Assembly (NCBI RefSeq): GCF_030704535.1
Contig: NC_081807.1
Span: 5,993,001 to 6,057,000, forward strand
Reading direction: 5' to 3'
Length of the DNA stretch: 64,000 bases
Origin: Vitis vinifera
Taxonomy: Eukaryota; Streptophyta; Magnoliopsida; Vitales; Vitaceae
The stretch's first letter is position 1; each line of letters opens with the position of its first letter. The notes under the pieces are model-generated. The model saw nothing but the letters and a program-made list of their open reading frames with translations. It was not told the DNA's origin and searched no databases. This document shows, piece after piece, positions 12,301 to 21,078 of this stretch. The position numbers were made by a program, and so were the translations under genes.

Positions 12301-13319
12301 AGTAAAAAACAAACAGTAAAACTCAATTCTGACTTTTATATATATAAATTGCTTGTTTTTAGTTAAAAGATATAGTTAATATTTATTTTTTTATTACTTA
12401 AAAAGTTAATCCAACTTAATTCTATATATAACTTAATAGTATTAAGTATTAAGTTATTTATTCTGTTTCTATTTATTATTAAACATCGATAGAGTATTCA
12501 ATAAAAAAAACCAAAAAATTTTTGAATTTTTTTTTTGTTTTTCAAATTTCAGATGGGTTTGTTTTTTCACACTTGTTTTTTATTTCTTAAGTTTTTTTTA
12601 TGAAATAAAAAAACAAAAATAATTGACTTTTTAAGATGTTGAAGGTAATATATTGAGTTTTCTTTAATTTTTTAATGCTTTTTAAATTGTATTTTGGAAT
12701 TAATTAAAAAATATTTTAGTTTTTTTTATTTAATAATTATTTTGAAATAAGTAATAAATAGAATACCGATAATATAAAGTCTGAAAAGCAAATTGTCTTA
12801 AAAAAAGCAAGCACCTCGAAGGCAAATAAAGGTAGACATAGTCTTCAAAGTATCAATTTCCGAGTGGTAGCTTTCTTGGCCAGATTGCATTGGAAACAGA
12901 TGTGTAGTTGAGGAGCATGACAATGATGGACTGGAAGTTTGGAACAGGGAAGGACAAAACAAAATATTGGGTTTGTTGACCTTTGAGTTTTGGACATGTT
13001 GGATCTGGTTCACATAATTTGAATTGGGCTGGGATGGAGGAGAAAGGTGGGAGAGCCCAGCCCAAACCTGACTTAGAATCTGATCCAATAAGTATTTTAA
13101 ACTTTTATTTATTTTATCAAATTAATTTTTATTTAAAACTTATATTTTATAAAATATTTAAAAGTTTTTTTTTTTTAGTCGTAAGGAAGTTCATGATAAT
13201 TTTATTTTATTTTAATTTTTTAAATAAAAATGATAAAAATTTTAAAATAAAGTGTTCGTATTTTTGTAATTTTTAAAGTAATAAATTAAAGAGATTAAAA
13301 TAAAAAAAAATTTAAAGTC

Positions 13320-13557
13320 GTCACTCATCTCTCACCTCTCACCTCTCTTCGTCTGCTGTCATGAAACCCTCCCTTGCGGCCAGCTCCAACGCCGTGCCGT
13401 AATCGCCGCCGCCTCAACCCCTTAAAATCTTCACAAAGTCACTCATCTCTCACTTCTCTTCGCCTTCCCTCGCTTTCGACTAGCTCCACCGCCGTCTCAA
13501 CCCATTAAAACTCCTCACAAACCTAATTTTCTCTCTGACGAATTTCTGTGCGTAGAT
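13320..13557 (+). repeat. 118-bp imperfect tandem duplication in SLX9 5' flank
   Basis: The phrase GTCACTCATCTCTCAC occurs at 13320 and again at 13438, each followed by a TC-rich stretch, CTCTTCG, a CAGCTCC/TAGCTCC segment, GCCGTC-like sequence, CTCAACCC and TTAAAA. The unit is 118 bp and imperfect. It sits directly upstream of the SLX9 ATG (13586), so it doubles the TC-rich leader or core promoter. Confidence 0.65.
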
Positions 13558-13585
13558 CTAAGCTTTGATTTTGAAATCTTCAGAC

Positions 13586-15648
13586 ATGGGTTTGGACAAC
13601 GTCAGGTAAATCTCATATACTTGTACATTGTTACGTTCTTGTTACTGTTTTGAGTAGTGTTGATTTTCGTTTTTATTCTTCTGATTATTTGATGAATGTT
13701 GATGCAGGTCAGAATCATCCAAAAAGGTCGGGAAGTTCGAAAAGAAACTGAAGTTCTACTCCAGTAAGTTTGAAGTTTTTTTTGCGACTCATTGTGATCT
13801 AGCATATATTGAAATATATGCATTAGGCTGTTTGGCCTTTGGGAAAAGTGAATTAGTTAATTAGGGCAAATATTAACACCTGTTTCATCATCCGATAATA
13901 GCTTTGAAAAAATTGGTACGTTGTATGCTGTCTCAATTTCACGGGTATTTTGATTATATACAAGGCTTGTTTGTTGGGTCCGAATATTATCTTGCGAATA
14001 TTGAACAATGGCATGTATGAAAGTTTTTCTTTACACAACCGTCATTAATCAGTCAAGTGATAATTAAAGGGAAGACACATTTGCCTGAATGAAAATCGTA
14101 ATATAATATGATGCACGAATACAATTCTTTTTGCAGTGTGTTATTATTTTGTATCTGTTGAAAGAAGATCTGTATAGGGAATTTTTCTTCCTTTACAAGG
14201 TCGGAGAGAGGCCGACCAGAAACCTGAATGGACATATGATATGTATGTGGCAATCTGGCATCGTGTAGTTATGAGGAAACAACTCACTGTGGTTGGATGA
14301 GTTTAATAACAGTTTAATGCTTTCATTATATGTGTGGTTTTTTTCAATTTCTAAATTTCACTTTGTATCATTTGTGAAAAGGCTATCTATAACTAAATTC
14401 ATTTTTTTCTCGTTTATTTGTAGAGGTTAGAGATACAGTTGCTTCCTTAAGTGCCAAAAAGGGTATTAATAAGGTGAGAATCTTACTTTTGTCAATGTTC
14501 TTGTCATTGATGTTGGTGCTGTAACTATTTATGGCCTACTGTTGGTTTGCTTATGCGTGTGTTCAAATTGGGTCAGTTATGTAATGGCCAAAGTTGTGGA
14601 TTTGACAGAGGAACTTCATTGTCATCTATGATATGATATTAAAAATTTCAACAATTCGCTAAGAAATGATGCCCAAGTTATGGGGTTTGATGTTAAGTTG
14701 TGGTGTCATTGATTGCTAACTTTAGAATGATTTACATCGGTTCTTATTTTTTGTAAACAAAATGAATTTACATGGACTTATTGTTTGCTTATGCGTGTGT
14801 TCAAATTGGGTCAGTTATGTAATGGCCAAAGTTGTGGATTTGACAGAGGAACTTCATTGTCATCTATGATATGATATTAAAAATTTCAACAATTCGCTAA
14901 GAAATGATGCCAAAGTTATGGAGTTTGACGTTAAGTTGTGGTGTCATTGATTGCTAACTTTAGGATGATTTACATCGGTTCTTATTTTTTGTAAACAGAA
15001 TGAATTTACATGGACTTTATTGTTGATGGTTTTGTATTGCCATTTTGAAAAGCGGTCCTTACTAGTTGTTTTTTTCAATGTTCCAATATTATTCTGTACT
15101 TTATTGCTATTGGTGCATGCTGCTTTTATATTTTATTCGAGGTACTAATTTTTGAAAGAAATTCATTAAGTACAACATTCTGAAGATGTAAATCTTGTTT
15201 AACCAGAAGAAAAAACTTAGAAGCCGACAGAAGAAATTGAAAGCATACAATCTCTCTTCCCTCTCGGAGGTCCTTCCAGATTTGAAGGCTCAAGAGCAAC
15301 CTGCTCCTGTAACCGAGTTTAAAGTGAATTGCAAATCTAGGCAAAAATTGATGTAAGTGCTTCAGATCCATGGCTTTATTTTTAGTCTTCCTGTACCTTA
15401 TACTGTTTTCAGAATCTTGATTATCTAATGATGTGTTTATTGTAACCAGAATGAAGGAAGGAGATCAGTTGAGAACCGTTCTTAACCATCCAATTTTCCA
15501 TTCAGATCCGTTGGCTGCCATTCACCAACACCTACTGAGCACACAGCCTCCAGATAAGAAACAAGAAAAAAGGTCTAGCAAAAAAGGGAAGAAGGCTAAA
15601 AAGCAAAAATCGAAGGCTTCCCTAGGTCCTCAATCCATGGAAATGTGA
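13586..15648 (+). CDS. SLX9: SLX9-like ribosome biogenesis protein
   Basis: Five exons read in frame: 13586-13605, 13708-13763, 14424-14473, 15207-15352 and 15450-15648, all with GT-AG introns, giving 156 residues. The product is strongly basic: a short N-terminal segment, an amphipathic region KFEKKLKFYSKVRDTVASL, a KKKKLRSRQKKLKAY basic block, then EFKVNCKSRQKL and LNHPIFHSDPLAAIHQHL, ending in a lysine-rich tail (KKQEKRSSKKGKKAKKQK). This arrangement matches plant SLX9-like proteins, related to yeast Slx9 and human FAM207A, which act in the nucleolus in pre-40S rRNA processing. Identification rests on recalled family wording, so function is inferred. The lysine tail would serve as nuclear/nucleolar signal. 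The gene converges on SEP1, whose stop lies 1.3 kb away. Intron 3 contains a recent 238-bp tandem duplication. Confidence 0.75.
14546..15021. repeat. 238-bp tandem duplication in SLX9 intron 3
   Basis: The stretch 14546-14783 is repeated at 14784 to about 15021 with only about five substitutions and one small indel near the end. The near identity indicates a recent event. It lies wholly in an intron and spares both splice sites. Confidence 0.9.
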
Positions 15649-16968
15649 TTTAATATAGGAGCTTCTTTTTTAGTTGTGTTCATGACCTATGTATGTTCAT
15701 GTCAGGTTTGGCACTTTCCATTGCTTAAATTTTGAATACGGTGTCCCTGTTATGTTCATGTCATGTCCTTGGGGCTTTAATTTCTGATACACCTGATTAC
15801 TGGACATTGTAAATGGGTTTTTTCTCAATTCCTAGGGCTTTCCTGGAGTCCTCTATGCCATTTTGTTCCTAAAATCTGAAGTCAAGCTACTATTGCAGCT
15901 TTGTTGATCTCATTTTCATTTACTTGCATTTTGTGTATGTCAGTGCTAGAAATGAAGGCCCTGTTTGCAATATGTGCTTTTCAAAACAAATTTTGATATT
16001 TTTAGTTGTTGGTGGTGGTGGTTGGTGTTTTATTTTTTGTAAGAGTTAAGAGGATATTTTAAAGGGTGCATAATATGAAGCGAGTTCTTAAATAGAATTT
16101 GTTCCTAAAAATAATTAGGAATTATTTTTGAAAATTGTTTTTGGAAAATTATTTTCGAAAATCTTGCCAAATAGGGCCAAACTCTTCCCCTTGTATCATA
16201 TTCCAGCTTAAGAGTTTTGTTGATTCAAGGATGCATCTGTTCATGTGCTTCTGGGATCCAAAAATTGACCTGAATGAACTATGCTGATTTGAATGTTGAA
16301 ACTTTCTCTATGAAGTTTAACTAAATCATATTTAGATTTACTGAACCACCATTAAAGATGAAGAATCTTCCCAACAATAGGACCCTAAGGGGAAGACATT
16401 GATCAGCCCATTTACTTATGTTTGTTTGTTCCATTTTCCTTTTTATTTTTCACTTTTTTAGGGCTCTCAGTTGAGATCATTCAAAAAATAGTGCCAATGT
16501 GGATGGGAGTAAACCTAAAATGGCCCTATTTTGTAGGTTAAAAGCAATCTTTAAATGGATAATGTCACATCCACAGTAAAAAAGAGATGTATTTGTCCAT
16601 TTCCCACTAAAACAAACAAAAGACCCTCCTGAAAATATATTCACTGTGCTGCACCATCCAATGTTACCAATCCCCAATCCAAAGATCTCCTGTTCAAAAA
16701 CCATCTTAATAAAATTTATCTTGCTCCAGATGCATATAGGTGCAGTATCTAGGCCATTTTCCCAAGATATTCTGGAAAAGCAGCTGGGTATGAGTAGATC
16801 CAAAGACAAAAAAAATCCCTTTACACATTAAAATCTTTCAACATTTGGCATACTATCATGTTTTGCTACTCTTTTCTTCAGCTTTAAGACAAAATTACAA
16901 CAAATAACAAGAATGTAATTGATAATTAGAAAAAACCACAAAATCATGAGGTGATTTCTCAAGTGCGA
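15649..16968. other. Convergent 3' spacer, SLX9 to SEP1
   Basis: Holds the presumed 3' UTRs of both genes. A short MITE-like fragment lies at about 16100-16180 (AAAATTGTTTTTGGAAAATT type wording, ending CCAAATAGGG). The 110-codon ORF on the minus strand has no recognisable domain. Confidence 0.5.
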
Positions 16969-19620
16969 TCAATTCTTAGAGGCTGACTGGAAGATAAAGA
17001 CCGCTGTCAAAACGCCCACCAGCGCTGTAACTGCCAAGGCCACTGTTGGCAAGGGGCTTGTCAGCCCAAAATTCTGCAAGATCAAAAGGAACATGGGTTT
17101 TATAAGATATGCAAATTATATATATCTTTCTGGGTCGGGTTTAAAGTGTCAAATCTGAATCTGGAAATCTAAGTTGCATAATATGCATTTGGAAAATTGG
17201 AATCATGTAATAGCCTAATAGGTAAAGCATATTGTATGTGACATACCTCCAGAAGTCCCTTGCCTGTTGCTATCTCGACACTGATAGCCACTGCAAAACC
17301 AACCATTGCAAGCCGTCCTAGCCATACATCCAAACTGTTGCCCTCATTGGCACTTTGCTCACATCTTATAGAAACCGATGTTGCTCTGCATGCTGGTTTC
17401 TGTAGACGAGAAGATCTGCATATCACTGGAAATGAAGTTCAAAATGACCTTTAGTAACTAAGAATATTGAGGAAATGAAATGGAACTACTACAACAAATA
17501 GTAGTGAGATTCCAAATTTTCTCTTATTTTCCTACATTTTTCTAAATAGGGCATAACATTGAAGCAAGGCTGACTAGGTAGTGAAAGACATTTGAGAGAG
17601 GTCATACATTTTTTTTTTTTTCTCCAACAAGAATTATAGAGATGAATGAAAGACCAATGGTGTCTATAAGGGGGTTCTTTGTAAACAACCCGGGAGTGAT
17701 ATAAAAAACAAAGATAAACAGATTGATCAAATTAATGCTTGAATTCTTAGTGCAAACAACAGATTGGATTTTTGATCCGATCTTTTGGATCCAACAGGAG
17801 GAAGAAAAATTAGAATGTTAAAACTGTAAAAACATAGTTGAGAAACAAGGGAGACCTTGAGGCCTGGCTCAAGTGGTAAAGGGATGGGAGGGTTTGTCGG
17901 AAGTTCCAGGTTCAAGGCCAAGTCCCAATGGGGACAAAAATTAACTAATAAAAAAAGAAACAAAATTAGTTTTGTTGACAGCAGGTTCGAACCTGCACGA
18001 GTGAAGTCCAACAGATTTCAAGTCTGTCTCCTTAACCACTCGGGCATATCGACCTGTGGCTTTCATCTTCAATTTTTAATAAGTTAGAGGATCATCAGCA
18101 GAATCATACTAAGATGAATGCCATAAGCTTAGGTCACTGAAGCAAGTGGGTGGCTTTGGCAAGTCTTTGCAGCCCTTATATCGTGGCCTACCACAGACCA
18201 AAGTATCAAGAATCCCCAACGGAATGAAGCTTAGCTAAGACTATGTTTGATTATAGGAAAGTACACAAAAAAGGAAAAACAATATTAAGAAAAATGATTT
18301 TTTCATGTTTGATTGGTCATGATTTTTCTTTAAAAAAAATCAAATATAATTAAAATTAGTTGAAAGCTTATACATTCTCAAATTATTTAATCTTTATATG
18401 GAAAAGGAACAATAAGTGAAGTGAGTTTGAGGAATCATGTAAAGATAATTACTAATTTTAAATCTATTTTTTTATTTTCCTTCACTTTTTCCTTCCTTCA
18501 ATTTTCCCTTCAAATTTTCCAAGACAACATAGCCTAAAGCTCCAACTAGCTTTTGATATAAAAAAGAAATCAAATACAACTCCCGGGCAGACTTTGAAAT
18601 CGAGGAAGACACGAGTGTCAATTGTTATTTAGCTAATAAGCCCAATTTGAAAATTTGAGACAATGTGAAGATCAGCAGATTCTGCACAGTACTTTTCACA
18701 GTTAGCTCCAATTCATTATTATTTCCTTTTATTGCAGTGTCAACACCAATATATATATATATCCCTTTAATTTTGAGCTGTCCATGCTCTATAGAACTAG
18801 TTATCATATTTCCCAGTTCAATTGGCCTCCTAATGAAGTCTGAAGAACCATAAGAAACTAATGTGCAATATGATGAATGATTTAGATTTAATGCCACAAA
18901 CAGAAGTAAATGATATGTTGTGCATGAAGAGAATCCCTTGTTTTTCCTTCTTGTTTGGATCCTCTTATGTATGAGCACTGACATCAACATGGAGTATCAT
19001 AAGTTTCTACAAATTGTTTGTAAAAGATACTACAGGATGAACATATCATAAATTCATAACCTACTTGGTTCCACAAAATTTCAGAATAGCCTAAAAAGGA
19101 ATTGACCCTCATTTGGATAGAGGGCCTTTATGCATATTGCCCACCAAGAATACCCCCAACCAAATAAACCATTACATCCATGCCCTCAGTCATTTCAATG
19201 CCAAAAACTGAGCTTCCATCCAGAAAAATTCACACAATTTCCACATTCAACCATCACAAAGCACCCCAGAATCAGGGTGTGAAAACCCAAATACGACACC
19301 CATAATTGCAAACCAAGTGAAAAAAAAAAAAAGTGAAGAACATAAAGCTTAATACTCACAGAGTGGAGAGCCGGAGGCAAACGGAGATCGAATTCGAGCC
19401 AAACTCGAAATGGGTAGGCGTGGAGTGGAAAAGGCTCTTGCAGAGCTTGGAGCACATACATCTGCACCCAATAATTTTGAAGTATGAAAATTCTTGAATT
19501 GAACCAATATTATATATATATATAAATACAGAGATGGATAGAAGTAGAGAGAGGGATACAGGTGGGGATGCAGGCGTAGAAGGAGGCGGAGGCTGAGGCA
19601 GAGAGTTGAGGTGGTGCCAT
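16969..19620 (-). CDS. SEP1: Stress-enhanced protein 1, LHC-like two-helix thylakoid protein
   Basis: Four exons on the minus strand: 19560-19620, 19360-19461, 17247-17425 and 16969-17073. They join in frame to 148 residues, close to Arabidopsis SEP1 (AT4G34190, about 146 as recalled). Residues 1-75 are Ser/Ala/Arg-rich and lack acids, as a chloroplast transit peptide should. Residues 86-108 form helix 1 with the chlorophyll-binding-type signature WLGRLAMVGFA (89-99); residues 122-143 form helix 2 (ALAVTALVGVLTAVFIF), ending QSASKN. SEP proteins are two-helix relatives of light-harvesting proteins, induced by high light and thought to bind free chlorophyll or carotenoid for photoprotection. 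Intron 2 (17426-19359) is 1.9 kb and holds a SINE, a tRNA-Ser-like gene and a MITE. A perfect G-box palindrome lies 128 bp upstream of the ATG. Confidence 0.93.
17849..17955 (+). mobile_element. tRNA-derived SINE in SEP1 intron 2
   Basis: An A-box-like TGGCTCAAGTGG at 17865-17876 and a B-box-like GGTTCAAGGCC at 17909-17919 sit at the spacing of an RNA polymerase III promoter, followed by an A-rich tail near 17948-17956. AGAAACAA occurs on both sides (17841-17848 and 17956-17963) as a likely target duplication. It lies on the strand opposite to SEP1. The element is about 107 bp, short for a SINE, and the target repeat is of low complexity, so the exact ends are provisional. Confidence 0.6.
17973..18053 (-). 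tRNA. tRNA-Ser (UGA), degenerate, within SEP1 intron 2
   Basis: Read on the minus strand it begins GTCGATATGCCCGAGTGGTT, has an anticodon arm CAGA-CTTGAAA-TCTG (anticodon UGA), a long class II variable arm and the B box GGTTCGAACC. Compared with a normal plant tRNA-Ser(UGA) it has faults: one acceptor-stem mismatch (C3 opposite A70), a T-arm one base short (16 instead of 17 nt), a weakened variable-arm stem where GC pairs became AT, and A instead of G as discriminator base. The changes are mostly C-to-T or G-to-A, as expected after methylation decay. It may be a pseudogene. It is in the same orientation as SEP1. Confidence 0.75.
18239..18534. mobile_element. MITE in SEP1 intron 2 (Tourist/PIF-Harbinger type)
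   Basis: The ends are inverted (GACTATGTTTGATTAT and its partner ending CAACATAGCC) and flanked by TAA on both sides (18236-18238 and 18535-18537), the 3-bp target site typical of PIF/Harbinger. A second copy lies at 58578-58898 with the same internal wording (ATATAATTAAAATTAGTT, TTATTTAATCTTT, AAATAAGTGAA type). No coding capacity. Confidence 0.7.
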
Positions 19621-19745
19621 GGCCGTTTGAGAATGTTGGAGGTACGAAGCCACACTGCCCTCTCAATGTTTATCTCTTTTTTTAATGTTTTCTCCACAAG
19701 GGGTGTTGTGGCAGTTGAAGATGACCATCTTCCAATTGGGTAATT

Positions 19746-19755
19746 GACACGTGTC
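19746..19755. promoter_or_regulatory. G-box palindrome in the SEP1 promoter
   Basis: GACACGTGTC, a 10-bp perfect palindrome containing CACGTG, lies 126-135 bp upstream of the SEP1 ATG, next to a CCAATTGG sequence (about 19730-19737). A GATAA I-box-like motif on the minus strand lies at 19670-19674. G-box plus I-box is a familiar light-response arrangement (HY5 or PIF/bZIP binding), which fits a high-light-induced gene; ABRE-type use by stress bZIPs is equally possible. Confidence 0.55.
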
Positions 19756-19830
19756 CTATCCATATGACCTCTGAAGAGCCCTTAATTTTGTAAGAATGAT
19801 TTGGTTAGTATTTTTATTTTATTTTAGGGG

Positions 19831-20793
19831 TTATTATACTTTTCCCTCCCAAATTATAATGTGTTTTTACATATTATCTCGTCGAGTTCAAAATTGAGCA
19901 ATGTACTCTTCATTTTTTTAAATTATATATAATGTGCATATTTTTTTAGAGATGACATTATTTTTTTTGGACAAAAAGACATGTGTTATTCGCATGATCG
20001 ATGACATAATTGTCATTTTCTTAATAAATGAGGGCAAAATGATCATTCCATTTTAACCTTAATATGCAACTCTCCTCTTTCCCGTCTCTTCTCCTCCATC
20101 GATCATTTCTTCCCCTGTTGCTTGGTGAAGCTCCAAGCCCAAACCCTCATTCCCCAAGGAAGCTAATGTAAGGTTGACATCTAATAGAAGACATGGAGCT
20201 CAACACTAATTTTTTTACTTCCAATTCTTTAATGGGTAGTATGTCAGGAAAGAGAGTTAGGGTTTTGTTTTGATCTCCCTAAAAAATATAAGGAAATTTT
20301 GGGAGAATAAAACTTGGTCAGGGTTAAGGTTTTGTTTGATGTTTCAAAAGAGTGAGAGAAATTTTGAGGAATTTTTAGGGCAAATTTTGGTGGAAATTTG
20401 AGGATTTTAGGATTAAAGAAATTATTTGGCGATTTTGCAAATTTTCACCCCATGGACAAAGATAAATTATACGAGGTTTTTGACAACAACTTTATAAAAT
20501 TGAGATTTTAGGACTTCAAAGGGAAGGAAGAATAGGAGAGGAGAACTTCAACTTGGGGCTTATAAGGAAGAAATGGTCGATTGACCGGAAAGAGAAGGAC
20601 TACAAATTGAGAAAAAAATGACTATTTTACCCTTGATCATGCGTAGAGCACATGCCTTTCCATCAAACAACATAACGTCATTTAAAAAAAAATACATATT
20701 GCATGTAATTATAAAGGATGAAAGGTATATTACTCGATTTTGAAGTCGATGAAGCAATGGGTAAAACACATGTTAGGGGATAAAGTGTAATAA
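19831..20793. mobile_element. Long-TIR Mutator-like element between SEP1 and NHD1
   Basis: The left end (TTATTATACTTTTCCC from 19831) and the right end (the complement, TTATTACACTTTATCCC, ending at 20793) are inverted copies that stay alignable for roughly 190 bp with gaps, through TTCAAAATTGAG / TTCAAAATCGAG and CGCATGATC landmarks. The interior, about 20035-20605, is not repeated and has no clear ORF. Long TIRs and about 960 bp size suggest a non-autonomous MULE; a 9-bp target duplication was not resolved. It occupies most of the intergenic space between the divergent SEP1 and NHD1 genes. Confidence 0.6.
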
Positions 20794-21078
20794 ACAATTT
20801 ATTTTCCAATAAAAATAGAAAAATTAGAGATAATAGCAAAACCTTTAGTATCATGTAGATATTCTCAGGCATCATCAGCTTGAACATTTCTGTTTGGTAT
20901 TATACTCACCATAATCCACTTATTCCACAATTAGAGCTGCTGATTCCACAGATGCTGGGGGAGTGGATATAGGCAAAAAGTTGCATCCATCGTCCATTCA
21001 ACTGGGTTGAGTCCTCACTCCATAGTGGTTCTTGGCTGTAGCATCTCCTCATCTTCTGCAAGCCCTAGCTGAGCTCCA
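20794..21078 (+). promoter_or_regulatory. Residual promoter and 5' UTR of NHD1
   Basis: Only about 285 bp remain between the end of the long-TIR element and the NHD1 ATG at 21079. I see no strong TATA box; the last 90 bp are CT-rich, as in many plant leaders. Confidence 0.4.

Larger units (their letters stand above)
7540..13319. other. Repeat-rich spacer between LRR and SLX9 genes
   Basis: Besides the MITE-like pair and the inverted TRIM LTRs listed separately, this is AT-rich DNA with homopolymer runs, the longest a 19-base T run at 11083-11101. CACGTG cores occur at 9715-9720, 11019-11024 and 11075-11080. None of the short ORFs carries a recognisable domain. Confidence 0.5.
17426..19359 (-). 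other. SEP1 intron 2
   Basis: This 1.93 kb intron contains the SINE, the tRNA-Ser-like gene and the MITE listed separately, plus a short (AT)n run near 18750-18765. The remaining 18.6-19.3 kb part shows no recognisable exon; the 121-codon ORF on the same strand has no domain I know. Confidence 0.7.

Noticed and set aside
18625-18990. 121-codon ORF in SEP1 intron 2
   Set aside because: No domain recognised, lies in intron next to a MITE and tRNA; no supporting signal.
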